This document shows, piece by piece, positions 1-6,189 of a stretch of DNA of 9,498 nucleotides. The DNA is taken from contig CATVQN010000021.1 of NCBI GenBank assembly GCA_958346135.1, positions 1-9,498 of the forward strand, read 5' to 3'. The translations under genes were made by a program, and so were the position numbers. The notes under the pieces were generated by a model. The model saw only the letters and a list, made by a program, of their open reading frames with translations, had not been told where the DNA came from and searched no databases. Source of the DNA: an uncultured Eubacteriales bacterium. GTDB taxonomy: Bacteria > Bacillota > Clostridia > Monoglobales > Monoglobaceae. Each line of letters starts with the position of its first letter. The first letter of the stretch is position 1.

Positions 1-622
1 CCATCGGACGGCCGGTTCCGATGCCCAAACGGAAGCCCGCATTTTTTAAGGCTTGCAAGGTGTCCTTCAATTCCGGCAGAGAAACAATGGGATTCTCACC
101 GATTTTGAGGCCCTCTATCTCCCCATCACCATGAAACCATGCCTGAAAACAGCCATGCAGCTGCTGCCACAGCTTACCATAACTTCGCTTATAACTGCCC
201 GGCTTGGCCGGAACGGCTGTTGCAAGCAAACCCTCTACCCCATGGTAAAGCTCCGGCGGTCGCAGTGCCATGTTCTCAATGAACATGCAGACTGATTCAA
301 AATGCCAACTGTCAAAGGTTTCAAGTTTGGGATCCAAATATTTTGCCACACAGAATACCACATAAGCCAGATCCCAGTTTGTATTGACGCCCAGGCGTTT
401 GACTGCCCGTACCGTTTTCCCGTGGCAAAAAATAATATCATAAATTTCCTGATATTTTTTTCGGCACCAAGCGCGGTCAATATCCTGATGACCGTAATAT
501 TGATAACCGTAAAACAATTCATACACGGTCAAGGCGGCTGCCTGCCAGTAAATTTGTTCGCCGGTAATCACACCGTCCATATCAAAAATCAGGGTATCAA
601 TCTCACTGCGCCGTAACTTCAT
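1..622 (-). CDS. HAD-superfamily hydrolase, partial (C-terminus beyond the window)
   Basis: An open frame runs without a stop from the ATG at 622 to the left edge, giving 207 residues. HAD motif I is clear at residues 13-18 (F-D-M-D-G-V, nucleophile D14, acid D16). Motif II is probably the T of G-I-G-T-G-R-P (T203) near the edge. The roughly 185 residues between them would be a large, mostly helical cap, so this looks like a C1-cap phosphatase or phosphomutase. Motif III (Lys) and motif IV (acidic pair) lie outside the window. The start is well fixed: AGGGAGGG sits six bases upstream, and the ATG overlaps the end of the HisB-family gene by 20 bases, implying translational coupling. HAD proteins include phosphatases that act on histidinol phosphate and on sugar phosphates. 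Sharing an operon with HisB- and HisD-like genes suggests a phosphatase in the same pathway, but this is inference. The substrate cannot be read from the sequence. Confidence 0.85.
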   Translation of the reverse strand, partial: MKLRRSEIDTLIFDMDGVITGEQIYWQAAALTVYELFYGYQYYGHQDIDRAWCRKKYQEIYDIIFCHGKTVRAVKRLGVNTNWDLAYVVFCVAKYLDPKLETFDSWHFESVCMFIENMALRPPELYHGVEGLLATAVPAKPGSYKRSYGKLWQQLHGCFQAWFHGDGEIEGLKIGENPIVSLPELKDTLQALKNAGFRLGIGTGRPM

Positions 623-1223
623 ACTCGACCCTCCCTGCAACGCCGGAGGTCAACCCTTTACGATTTTCATCCACGCTCAATGCTGCGCCCAGGGCAATGC
701 CGAAGGCTCGATAGGCCGCCTCCCAAATATGGTGGCCATTTTCACCCTTTTGGATGTCCAGATGCAGCGTACAGCGTGCCCCCTGCACAAACCCATCCAG
801 GAAAGTAATCAGCTCCTCTGCCGGCATTCCCTCGACCGTCTCGCCATATTCTACAGCGCTGGAAAAGCCCAGGTATGAGCGATCCTCAAAGGAGATCACT
901 GCCTCTGCCTTTGCTTCGTCAATAATCCCCACACCTGCTCCATAGCCGGAAGGGATATTTTGCCGTACATATTCACCTACCGCCTTACCAAGCGTCATAG
1001 ACACGTCCTCTGTCACAAGATGAACAAGCTGAAATTCGTCCAAAGACATGGTAATATCAATATTAAGCACTGCACGCCAGGCAATATGTTCAATCATGTG
1101 ATTGAGAAACGGAAGTGGCGTTCGGATGTGTTTTCGGTAATCCGGCTTTAACATTCCCTTCTCAATGGTAACCTGTATGGAGGATTCGGTAGTTTTTCTG
1201 GTCACTGTAACTTTATTTTTCAT
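603..1223 (-). CDS. hisB: HisB-family dehydratase (imidazoleglycerol-phosphate dehydratase family, divergent active site)
   Basis: This 206-residue protein has the length and two-repeat layout of monofunctional HisB, which dehydrates imidazoleglycerol phosphate at a di-manganese site. It aligns almost without gaps to the family as I remember it. Kept are H42 (F-L-N-H-M), H68, E72, H154 (T-L-H-L), and H164, H165, E168 (H-H-I-W-E). The second His of the first H-H-x-x-E motif is L69, so one metal ligand is missing. The D of F-L-D-H-M is N41. The Arg of the usual R-[YF]-G is Gly (S-G-Y-G), the Lys of F-K-A is Arg (Y-R-A-F), and the C-terminal S-[ST]-K-G is replaced by T-S-G-V-A-G, removing phosphate contacts. 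R115 of the R-P-Y-L region remains. AGGAG lies nine bases before the ATG; the gap to the HisD-like gene is 14 bases. The symbol is by family only. A paralog with another, possibly unphosphorylated, substrate is plausible. Confidence 0.85.
   Translation of the reverse strand: MKNKVTVTRKTTESSIQVTIEKGMLKPDYRKHIRTPLPFLNHMIEHIAWRAVLNIDITMSLDEFQLVHLVTEDVSMTLGKAVGEYVRQNIPSGYGAGVGIIDEAKAEAVISFEDRSYLGFSSAVEYGETVEGMPAEELITFLDGFVQGARCTLHLDIQKGENGHHIWEAAYRAFGIALGAALSVDENRKGLTSGVAGRVEYEVTAQ
629..636 (-). promoter_or_regulatory. Ribosome binding site of the HAD hydrolase gene
   Basis: AGGGAGGG on the minus strand lies six bases before the ATG at 622, inside the 3' end of the HisB-family gene. It supports the overlapping start rather than a later one. 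Confidence 0.7.
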
Positions 1224-1237
1224 AGACCTTTTCTCCT

Positions 1238-2530
1238 CTATTTTCTCTCTTTTACCGCCAGGCCGTGAGTGTCAAACCCCTCGACGGTCGCAATACGATA
1301 TGCATAATCACGCACCATCTCAAATCCGGCTTTGCTGGCATAGCCGACAGAAGAACGCTTGAGAAAGTCAAACACCGAAACGCTGGAATAGGTCTTCGCA
1401 AACTGACCGGTCGGCAGAATCGCATTAGGACCCAGTACAAAATTGCACAGTGTAACAGGGGTATAATCACCAAGCAGAATCTCGCCTGCATTCTTGATTT
1501 TCGGCAGCACATCAAACGGTTTTTCGGTCATAACCTCCATATGCTCCGGCGCATACTCGTTGACGAAATCGATACTCTCCTCCAAGCTGTTTGTAATGAT
1601 AGCACCGCCGTAGGTATTAAAATTGGTAGTTACAAATTCCCGGCGTTTATCGGAAATTTTAGTCAGCTGACGTTCTACAATTTTGGCCGCCTTTTCCACC
1701 AGCTCCGGGCTGTGTGTAACCAAAAGCGCCGCCGAATCCGGTCCGTGCTCCGCTTCAATCATCCAGTCAAGAGTCACCTTTTCCGGGTCGGCTTTCTCAT
1801 CCGCCAGAACAATACACTCGCTGGGCCCCGCAGGAAGTCCTGCATCTATATAGTTGGCAAGAACCCGCTTTGCCGCCGTGGCATAGGAATTTCCGGGACC
1901 GATGATCTTATGACATTTGGGAATGGTTTCGGTGCCAAAGGCAACAGCCGCAACCGCCTGGATACCGCCCACCTTATAGATTTCGGTAATGCCGATGATT
2001 TTGGCTGCCGCCAAAATAGCATCATCTACGTCTCCCTTCTCATTGGGAGGAGTCACCACAACAATCTTCTCAACATTTGCCACCTTAGCCGGCACGCCCA
2101 GCATCAGCATCACTGACGGAAAGCTTCCTTTACCTCTTGGCACATACAGACACACATCCACGATCGGCGTTGTTTTTTCGCCTACCATCAGGCCCTTGTC
2201 CACCTCGGTAAACCACATTTCCTCCGGCAGCTGCTTTTCATGAAAATTATGAATATTTTTTGCGGCATAAGCAATAGCCTCTCTGGTTTCGGCATCCAAA
2301 CGCTCATAGCCGGCCTCGATTTCCTCCGGCCGAACCTTAATCTGATCCCGGGTCAGCGATACATGATCAAACTTTGCGGTATACTCCAGCACCGCCGCAT
2401 CACCCCGGACACGAATATCGTCCGATACCTCTGTGGCAAGCTTCATCTGCTCAGAAATATCGGTCTCCGCCCGTTTCATGATAAATGCCTTTTTCTCCTC
2501 CGATAATTCGGACAGTTTATATATATTCAT
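1238..2530 (-). CDS. hisD: HisD-family NAD-dependent dehydrogenase (histidinol dehydrogenase family, altered zinc site)
   Basis: This 430-residue protein has the normal length for HisD, which oxidises histidinol to histidine in two NAD-linked steps. Family motifs are present: G-G-I-Q-A-V-A-A (188-195), G-P-G-N (211-214), A-G-P-S-E with S237, A-E-H-G-P with H262, the catalytic pair E329-H330 in Y-A-P-E-H, and E417 and H422 in E-G-F-D-T-H. Compared with E. coli HisD as I remember it, two of four zinc ligands differ: Q259 is E259, and D360 is N363 (usual G-D-Y reads C-N-F). The substrate residue H367 is A370. Other relatives, such as sulfopropanediol dehydrogenase HpsN, show that this family includes enzymes outside histidine synthesis. 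The ATG at 2530 is chosen because AAAGGAG is eight bases upstream; an in-frame GTG at 2539 overlaps that site. It is the first gene of its own unit. Whether it makes histidine is uncertain. Confidence 0.85.
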   Translation of the reverse strand: MNIYKLSELSEEKKAFIMKRAETDISEQMKLATEVSDDIRVRGDAAVLEYTAKFDHVSLTRDQIKVRPEEIEAGYERLDAETREAIAYAAKNIHNFHEKQLPEEMWFTEVDKGLMVGEKTTPIVDVCLYVPRGKGSFPSVMLMLGVPAKVANVEKIVVVTPPNEKGDVDDAILAAAKIIGITEIYKVGGIQAVAAVAFGTETIPKCHKIIGPGNSYATAAKRVLANYIDAGLPAGPSECIVLADEKADPEKVTLDWMIEAEHGPDSAALLVTHSPELVEKAAKIVERQLTKISDKRREFVTTNFNTYGGAIITNSLEESIDFVNEYAPEHMEVMTEKPFDVLPKIKNAGEILLGDYTPVTLCNFVLGPNAILPTGQFAKTYSSVSVFDFLKRSSVGYASKAGFEMVRDYAYRIATVEGFDTHGLAVKERK

Positions 2531-2538
2531 CTCTTTCA

Positions 2539-2545
2539 CTCCTTT
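2539..2545 (-). promoter_or_regulatory. Ribosome binding site that fixes the HisD-like start
   Basis: AAAGGAG ends eight bases before the ATG at 2530. The in-frame GTG at 2539-2537 overlaps it, so initiation at that GTG is unlikely. Confidence 0.7.
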
Positions 2546-2553
2546 GTCTTAAC

Positions 2554-2573
2554 CGGCTTTCCTCTGCAAGCCG
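2554..2573 (-). other. Small leader hairpin upstream of the HisD-like gene
   Basis: CGGCTT and AAGCCG form a perfect 6-base-pair stem with an 8-base loop in the short leader between the predicted transcription start and the ribosome binding site. No U-run follows and no histidine-rich leader peptide is visible. It might affect mRNA stability or translation, or be incidental. Confidence 0.35.
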
Positions 2574-2588
2574 CCAACAGTTCTTTTT

Positions 2589-2617
2589 ATTATACAACAG
2601 GATTTTCCTTTTTACAA
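2589..2617 (-). promoter_or_regulatory. Sigma-A-type promoter of the HisD-like/HisB-like/HAD unit
   Basis: On the minus strand, TTGTAA (2617-2612) and a perfect TATAAT (2594-2589) are separated by exactly 17 bases. Transcription would start near 2582, giving a leader of about 50 bases before the ATG at 2530. It lies just past the hairpin that follows the aldo/keto reductase gene, so the unit appears independent of the purine block. No T-box or operator palindrome is evident. Confidence 0.8.
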
Positions 2618-2649
2618 GGGAATTTCTGAATTTTTGGCAAATCGACGAA

Positions 2650-2672
2650 GAGGATGCCGAAAAAGCATCCTC
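2650..2672 (-). terminator. Terminator-like hairpin after the aldo/keto reductase gene
   Basis: GAGGATGC and GCATCCTC form a perfect 8-base-pair stem around a 7-base U-rich loop. A G-T and an A-T pair can extend it outward. It begins about 20 bases past the stop codon at 2695. The trailing minus-strand sequence (TTCGTCGATTT) is only moderately T-rich, so termination may be partial. Its place between the reductase gene and the next promoter supports a terminator role. Confidence 0.55.
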
Positions 2673-2694
2673 CTAACTTTTGCAAAGCTCTGAT

Positions 2695-3612
2695 TTACGG
2701 AACGATATTTCCCGCGGCACAGTAGATTTCATACCATTCCTCACGGGTCAGCATCACATCTGCCGCTTTGATACAATCCTGCAGCCGCTGTATATTCATG
2801 GTTCCGGTAATGACCTGCATCTTAGCCGGATGCCGCAGAATCCATGCCGCTGCGATAGTAGTATTGGAGACACCGTACTTTTCCGCAATCCGATTGATTG
2901 CGGCATTCAGCTCCGGAAACTTGTCGTTGTCCAAAAATACCCCTTGAAAGAACCCATACTGAAAAGGCGACCACGCCTGGATGGTAATATCCCGCAAACG
3001 GCAGAAATCCAGAATGCTCCCGTCATGATCGACGCTGGATTCATTCGTCATGTTCACATTGATACCATTGGTAATCATCCCCGCATGGGGAATGCTGAGC
3101 TGAAGCTGATCCGCCAAAATAGGCTGCTTTAGATAACGCTCAAGCAGCTGTATCTGTGCCGGTTTTTGGTTGGAAACGCCAAAATGCCGCACCTTTCCGC
3201 TTTCCTGAAGAATACAGAACGCCTCTGCCACCTCCTCCGGCTCCATGAGGGCATCCGGGCGATGCAAGAGCAAAACATCCAAATACTCGGTCTTTAAACG
3301 GCTGAGTATGCCGTCTACGGAAGCCAAAATATGCTCCTTGGAAAAATCAAAATACCCCTTGCGGATACCGCATTTGGATTGCAAAATCACCTTTTCCCGA
3401 ACGTCATCATTCATATGAATGGCATCCGCAAAAATTTTCTCACATTCTCCGCCGCCGTAAATGTCCGCATGATCAAAGAAATTTGCACCGCCGCTCAGCG
3501 CAGTCTGGATAAAGGTTTCCGCATCAGAAGCGGAAAGACGGTTGATCCGCATACAGCCCACCGCAATCACAGGCACCTGCAGATCGGAAACACCCAACTG
3601 AATGGATCTCAT
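2695..3612 (-). CDS. Aldo/keto reductase, YdhF-like
   Basis: This 305-residue protein has the length of a single-domain aldo/keto reductase, a cytoplasmic NADPH-dependent (beta/alpha)8 barrel that reduces aldehydes and ketones. The catalytic tetrad is visible: D47 and Y52 in F-D-H-A-D-I-Y-G-G, K80 in S-K-C-G, and H117 in L-L-H-R-P-D. G-K-V-R-H-F-G-V-S-N follows in mid-protein, and a T-G-T-M-N segment near the C-terminus fits the cofactor-binding region. The H-A-D-I-Y-G-G, H-R-P-D and G-V-S-N patterns and the C-terminal V-P resemble E. coli YdhF as I remember it. No ferredoxin-like extension is present. GGAGG lies shortly before the ATG. Only 51 bases separate it from the AICAR transformylase stop, with no terminator or promoter seen, so it is probably the last gene of the purine transcript. 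The substrate is unknown, and a link to purine metabolism is not implied by the family. Confidence 0.9.
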   Translation of the reverse strand: MRSIQLGVSDLQVPVIAVGCMRINRLSASDAETFIQTALSGGANFFDHADIYGGGECEKIFADAIHMNDDVREKVILQSKCGIRKGYFDFSKEHILASVDGILSRLKTEYLDVLLLHRPDALMEPEEVAEAFCILQESGKVRHFGVSNQKPAQIQLLERYLKQPILADQLQLSIPHAGMITNGINVNMTNESSVDHDGSILDFCRLRDITIQAWSPFQYGFFQGVFLDNDKFPELNAAINRIAEKYGVSNTTIAAAWILRHPAKMQVITGTMNIQRLQDCIKAADVMLTREEWYEIYCAAGNIVP

Positions 3613-3663
3613 GATAATTCCTCCTTGTCTTGTCTTATCCTTTGCCTATCGTTCATCATAGGA

Positions 3664-4839
3664 TCAATGATGGAACAGCCGGATGCCGGTAAAGGCCATG
3701 GCCATGCCAAACTTATTACAGGTTTCAATCACATTGTCGTCACGGATACTGCCGCCCGGCTGGGCAATCACAGTCACACCGGATTTATGGGCACGTTCGA
3801 TATTGTCACCAAAGGGGAAGAACGCATCGGACCCCAACGCCACATCGGTGTTTTTAGAAAGCCAAGCCTTCTGCTCTTCTTTCGTAAATACCGGCGGCTT
3901 TACCTTAAAGGTTTTCTCCCAAACGCCGTCTGCCAATACATCCATATACTCATCCGAAATATAAACATCAATGGCATTGTCACGGTCGGCACGCCGAATC
4001 CCATCTACAAACTGCAAATTCAGCACCTGAGGTGCCTGGCGAAGCCACCAGATATCCGCTTTATTTCCCGCAAGTCTGGTACAGTGAATCCGGGATTGCT
4101 GGCCGGCACCGATACCGATTGCCTGACCGTCCTTTACATAGCAAACGCTGTTGGACTGGGTATACTTTAAGGTAATGAGCGCAATTTGCAGATCCCGTTT
4201 TTGCTCCGGGGTCATTGCCTTATTTTCGGTCACCACATTGGCCAGAAGATTTTCGTCAATGGCCAGCTCATTTCTGCCCTGTTCAAAGGTCACTCCAAAC
4301 ACCTGCTTATGCTCTACGGGAGCCGGAACATAGTCCGGGTCAATCTGAATAATATTATAATTTCCTTTCCGCTTACCCTTTAAAATTTCCAACGCTTCTT
4401 CTGTATAGCCGGGGGCAATCACCCCGTCTGATACCTCTTTGGCAATCAGCTGTGCCGTAGCCTTATCACACACGTCGGAAAGAGCAATAAAATCTCCGAA
4501 GGAGGACATTCTGTCCGCACCTCTGGCTCTTGCATAGGCATTGGAAAGCGGTGTCAGTTCAATGCTGTCATCGACAAAATAGATTTTTTTCAAAGTATCC
4601 GACAGCGGCAAACCTACCGCCGCTCCGGCAGGAGATACATGCTTAAAGGAGGTCGCCGCCGGAAGTCCCGTTGCCGCCTTTAGCTCCTTCACCAGCTGCC
4701 AGCCGTTTAAAGCGTCCAAAAGATTGATATACCCGGGTTTTCCGCAGAGAACCGTAAAGGGCAGCTCCCCCTGCTCCATAAAAACCCGAGATGGCTTCTG
4801 GTTTGGATTACATCCGTATTTGAGTTCCATTTCTTTCAT
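3664..4839 (-). CDS. purH: AICAR transformylase, stand-alone (C-terminal half of PurH/ATIC)
   Basis: This protein transfers a formyl group from 10-formyl-tetrahydrofolate to AICAR, the ninth step of IMP synthesis. It is 391 residues and lacks the N-terminal IMP cyclohydrolase domain of ordinary PurH. The K-Y-G-C-N-P-N-Q start of the domain is at residues 7-14. The catalytic pair K66-H67 lies in S-F-K-H-V-S-P-A-G-A. Further on are Y-A-R-A-R-G-A-D-R-M, K-Y-T-Q-S-N-S-V-C-Y, G-Q-Q-S-R-I-H-C-T-R, D-A-F-F-P-F and a C-terminal R-L-F-H-H. Several of these match human ATIC as I remember it better than E. coli PurH. The ATG at 4839 is chosen because AAGGAG is eight bases upstream; an extension to 4869 would overlap the preceding gene's stop. 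The missing cyclohydrolase activity is supplied by the PurO-type gene directly upstream. The next gene is the reductase, 51 bases away. Confidence 0.95.
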   Translation of the reverse strand: MKEMELKYGCNPNQKPSRVFMEQGELPFTVLCGKPGYINLLDALNGWQLVKELKAATGLPAATSFKHVSPAGAAVGLPLSDTLKKIYFVDDSIELTPLSNAYARARGADRMSSFGDFIALSDVCDKATAQLIAKEVSDGVIAPGYTEEALEILKGKRKGNYNIIQIDPDYVPAPVEHKQVFGVTFEQGRNELAIDENLLANVVTENKAMTPEQKRDLQIALITLKYTQSNSVCYVKDGQAIGIGAGQQSRIHCTRLAGNKADIWWLRQAPQVLNLQFVDGIRRADRDNAIDVYISDEYMDVLADGVWEKTFKVKPPVFTKEEQKAWLSKNTDVALGSDAFFPFGDNIERAHKSGVTVIAQPGGSIRDDNVIETCNKFGMAMAFTGIRLFHH

Positions 4840-4847
4840 GCTGTTTT

Positions 4848-4853
4848 CTCCTT
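4848..4853 (-). promoter_or_regulatory. Ribosome binding site that fixes the AICAR transformylase start
   Basis: AAGGAG lies eight bases before the ATG at 4839, inside the 22-base gap after the cyclohydrolase stop. It favours 4839 over in-frame upstream starts. Confidence 0.7.
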
Positions 4854-4861
4854 CCATGTCA

Positions 4862-5572
4862 TTACACATTTTTATTGATGATCTTCGAGCAAACCCGACC
4901 GTCCTTTAAATGGATATAGCGCACAAACAAAGAGACCTTGTTTTCCGCATTCAGGCTCTCCCAGATTCCGTTTGCGAACTCCTCCATATCATCCGGAATT
5001 TCTACCGTCTTGGGCTCGCCCTCAAAAGACGGTAGCGGGCTCCCGTCCCCCCGATAGGTATGGATAAAATGACCCTCGCCGGCTTTGGGATTGGTGTAGG
5101 TAAAGGTATGCCGCAGACAGGAGGACGGATCGCCGTCCGCACTCTTTAGAATAGACAAGGCATAATTAAAATTCTGGTCGGTAGTCTTAATGATACCTGA
5201 AATTCTTGGGGTGTAATTGGGCGCATCATCCTCAAACTCCCGGTTTCGCAGCGCCTGCTCAAAGGTCATTTGCTGATTCATCAGATCATAAATGGTATCG
5301 GTCTGATCCCCGTTGGTCACAATGGTCTTATTCCCCAAAACCCGCACCGGAGCGTAGATAATCAAATGCGGATCTTCCATTTTTGAAGGGTCAAAGGCCT
5401 GGGTACGGATTCCGTCTCCATCCTCGACAAACACACGGTTACGACTGTTCTCACTTCTGCCCATAATAAAATAGGCTGCGACTGCATTTTCTCCGTTCTT
5501 GGATTTTCCCAGCACAATGCCCCGGCCGGGATAACCGTTTGCTCTTAACTCATCATACAAATTGATTTTCAT
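4862..5572 (-). CDS. purO: IMP cyclohydrolase, PurO type
   Basis: This 236-residue protein matches the PurO family, which closes formyl-AICAR to IMP in the last step of purine synthesis and is unrelated to the cyclohydrolase domain of PurH. Visible landmarks are an N-terminal G-Y-P-G-R-G-I-V-L-G (residues 13-22), the G-R-S-x-x-S-R-N-R segment (about 38-46) and a D-x-N-Y-T-P-R-I-S motif in mid-protein. PurO was first characterised in archaea; its pairing with a free AICAR transformylase in some Clostridia is what I recall of annotated genomes. The ATG at 5572 is preceded by an excellent AGGAGGA six bases upstream; an upstream in-frame extension to 5644 would run inside purN and is rejected. 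It lies 17 bases after purN and 22 bases before the AICAR transformylase, so the last two pathway enzymes are made from adjacent cistrons. Confidence 0.9.
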   Translation of the reverse strand: MKINLYDELRANGYPGRGIVLGKSKNGENAVAAYFIMGRSENSRNRVFVEDGDGIRTQAFDPSKMEDPHLIIYAPVRVLGNKTIVTNGDQTDTIYDLMNQQMTFEQALRNREFEDDAPNYTPRISGIIKTTDQNFNYALSILKSADGDPSSCLRHTFTYTNPKAGEGHFIHTYRGDGSPLPSFEGEPKTVEIPDDMEEFANGIWESLNAENKVSLFVRYIHLKDGRVCSKIINKNV

Positions 5573-5578
5573 ATCGAT

Positions 5579-5585
5579 TCCTCCT
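5579..5585 (-). promoter_or_regulatory. Ribosome binding site that fixes the purO start
   Basis: AGGAGGA ends six bases before the ATG at 5572 and lies in the gap after the purN stop. It rules against the longer in-frame reading that starts within purN. Confidence 0.75.
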
Positions 5586-5589
5586 TTTT

Positions 5590-6189
5590 TCAGCGTATCT
5601 GGCCGCTGCACACCAGTTCTACCGCCTGGGGCAGAATCTGCCATTCCGCCTCTTCCATCACTCGTTTTTGCAGAGTTTCAGGGGTATCGCCCTCCAAAAC
5701 ATTTACTGCCTTTTGCAGAATAATCCTGCCGCCATCGGTTACTTCATTAACAAAATGCACGGTCGCACCGGTAATTTTTACACCGTAATCCAGCGCCGCC
5801 CGATGCACCTTTAAGCCATAAAAGCCATCCCCGCAAAAGGAGGGAATCAATGACGGATGGATATTGATAATCCGATCCCGATACTGCTCCAGCAGCTCGC
5901 CTTCCAAAATGGCCAAAAATCCGGCCAGCACAATCAGATCCACCTGTTTTTCTTTCATATAATTACAGATAGCACGATTAAATGCCAAGCTGTCACCGCC
6001 GCAGGATTTTTTTGTGATTACCTTGGTATCAATGCCGGCATTTTGGGCACGCTCTAGGGCAAAAGCATCCTCTTTATTGCTCACCACCGTAACAATCTCA
6101 CCGCTGTGAATGACACCGCTTCTCTGTGCATCTATCAATGCCTGAAGGTTGGTTCCCCCGCCGGAAACTAAAACTCCGATTTTCAGCAT
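5590..6189 (-). CDS. purN: Phosphoribosylglycinamide formyltransferase (GAR transformylase)
   Basis: PurN formylates glycinamide ribonucleotide with 10-formyl-tetrahydrofolate, the third step of IMP synthesis. The protein has 199 residues, close to the usual 190-215. The N-terminal S-G-G-G-T-N (residues 9-14) binds the substrate phosphate. The catalytic triad is N109, H111 (N-I-H-P-S-L-I-P-S-F) and D152 (T-D-G-G-R-I-I). A G-F-Y-G stretch replaces the shorter loop of E. coli PurN. The ATG at 6189 overlaps the purM stop by seven bases, with AAGGGAG upstream inside purM, so translation is likely coupled to purM. It precedes the PurO-type gene by 17 bases. Confidence 0.96.
   Translation of the reverse strand: MLKIGVLVSGGGTNLQALIDAQRSGVIHSGEIVTVVSNKEDAFALERAQNAGIDTKVITKKSCGGDSLAFNRAICNYMKEKQVDLIVLAGFLAILEGELLEQYRDRIINIHPSLIPSFCGDGFYGLKVHRAALDYGVKITGATVHFVNEVTDGGRIILQKAVNVLEGDTPETLQKRVMEEAEWQILPQAVELVCSGQIR

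Noticed and set aside
235..522. A minus-strand open frame in the region of the HAD gene
   Set aside because: It is in a different frame from the HAD reading, which contains the D-M-D-G-V motif and stays open from 622 to the edge without a stop.
1265..2116. A long plus-strand open frame (283 codons) opposite the HisD-like gene
   Set aside because: It lies wholly antisense to a gene with clear family motifs, has no convincing ribosome site, and its translation shows no recognisable domain.
3331..4170. A plus-strand open frame (279 codons) spanning the reductase start and the AICAR transformylase end
   Set aside because: It runs antisense across two well-supported genes and their intergenic gap; its composition reflects the opposite strand's codons.
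5573..5644. A 24-residue N-terminal extension of the PurO-type protein
   Set aside because: It would lie inside the end of purN, whereas an ideal AGGAGGA stands six bases before the ATG at 5572.
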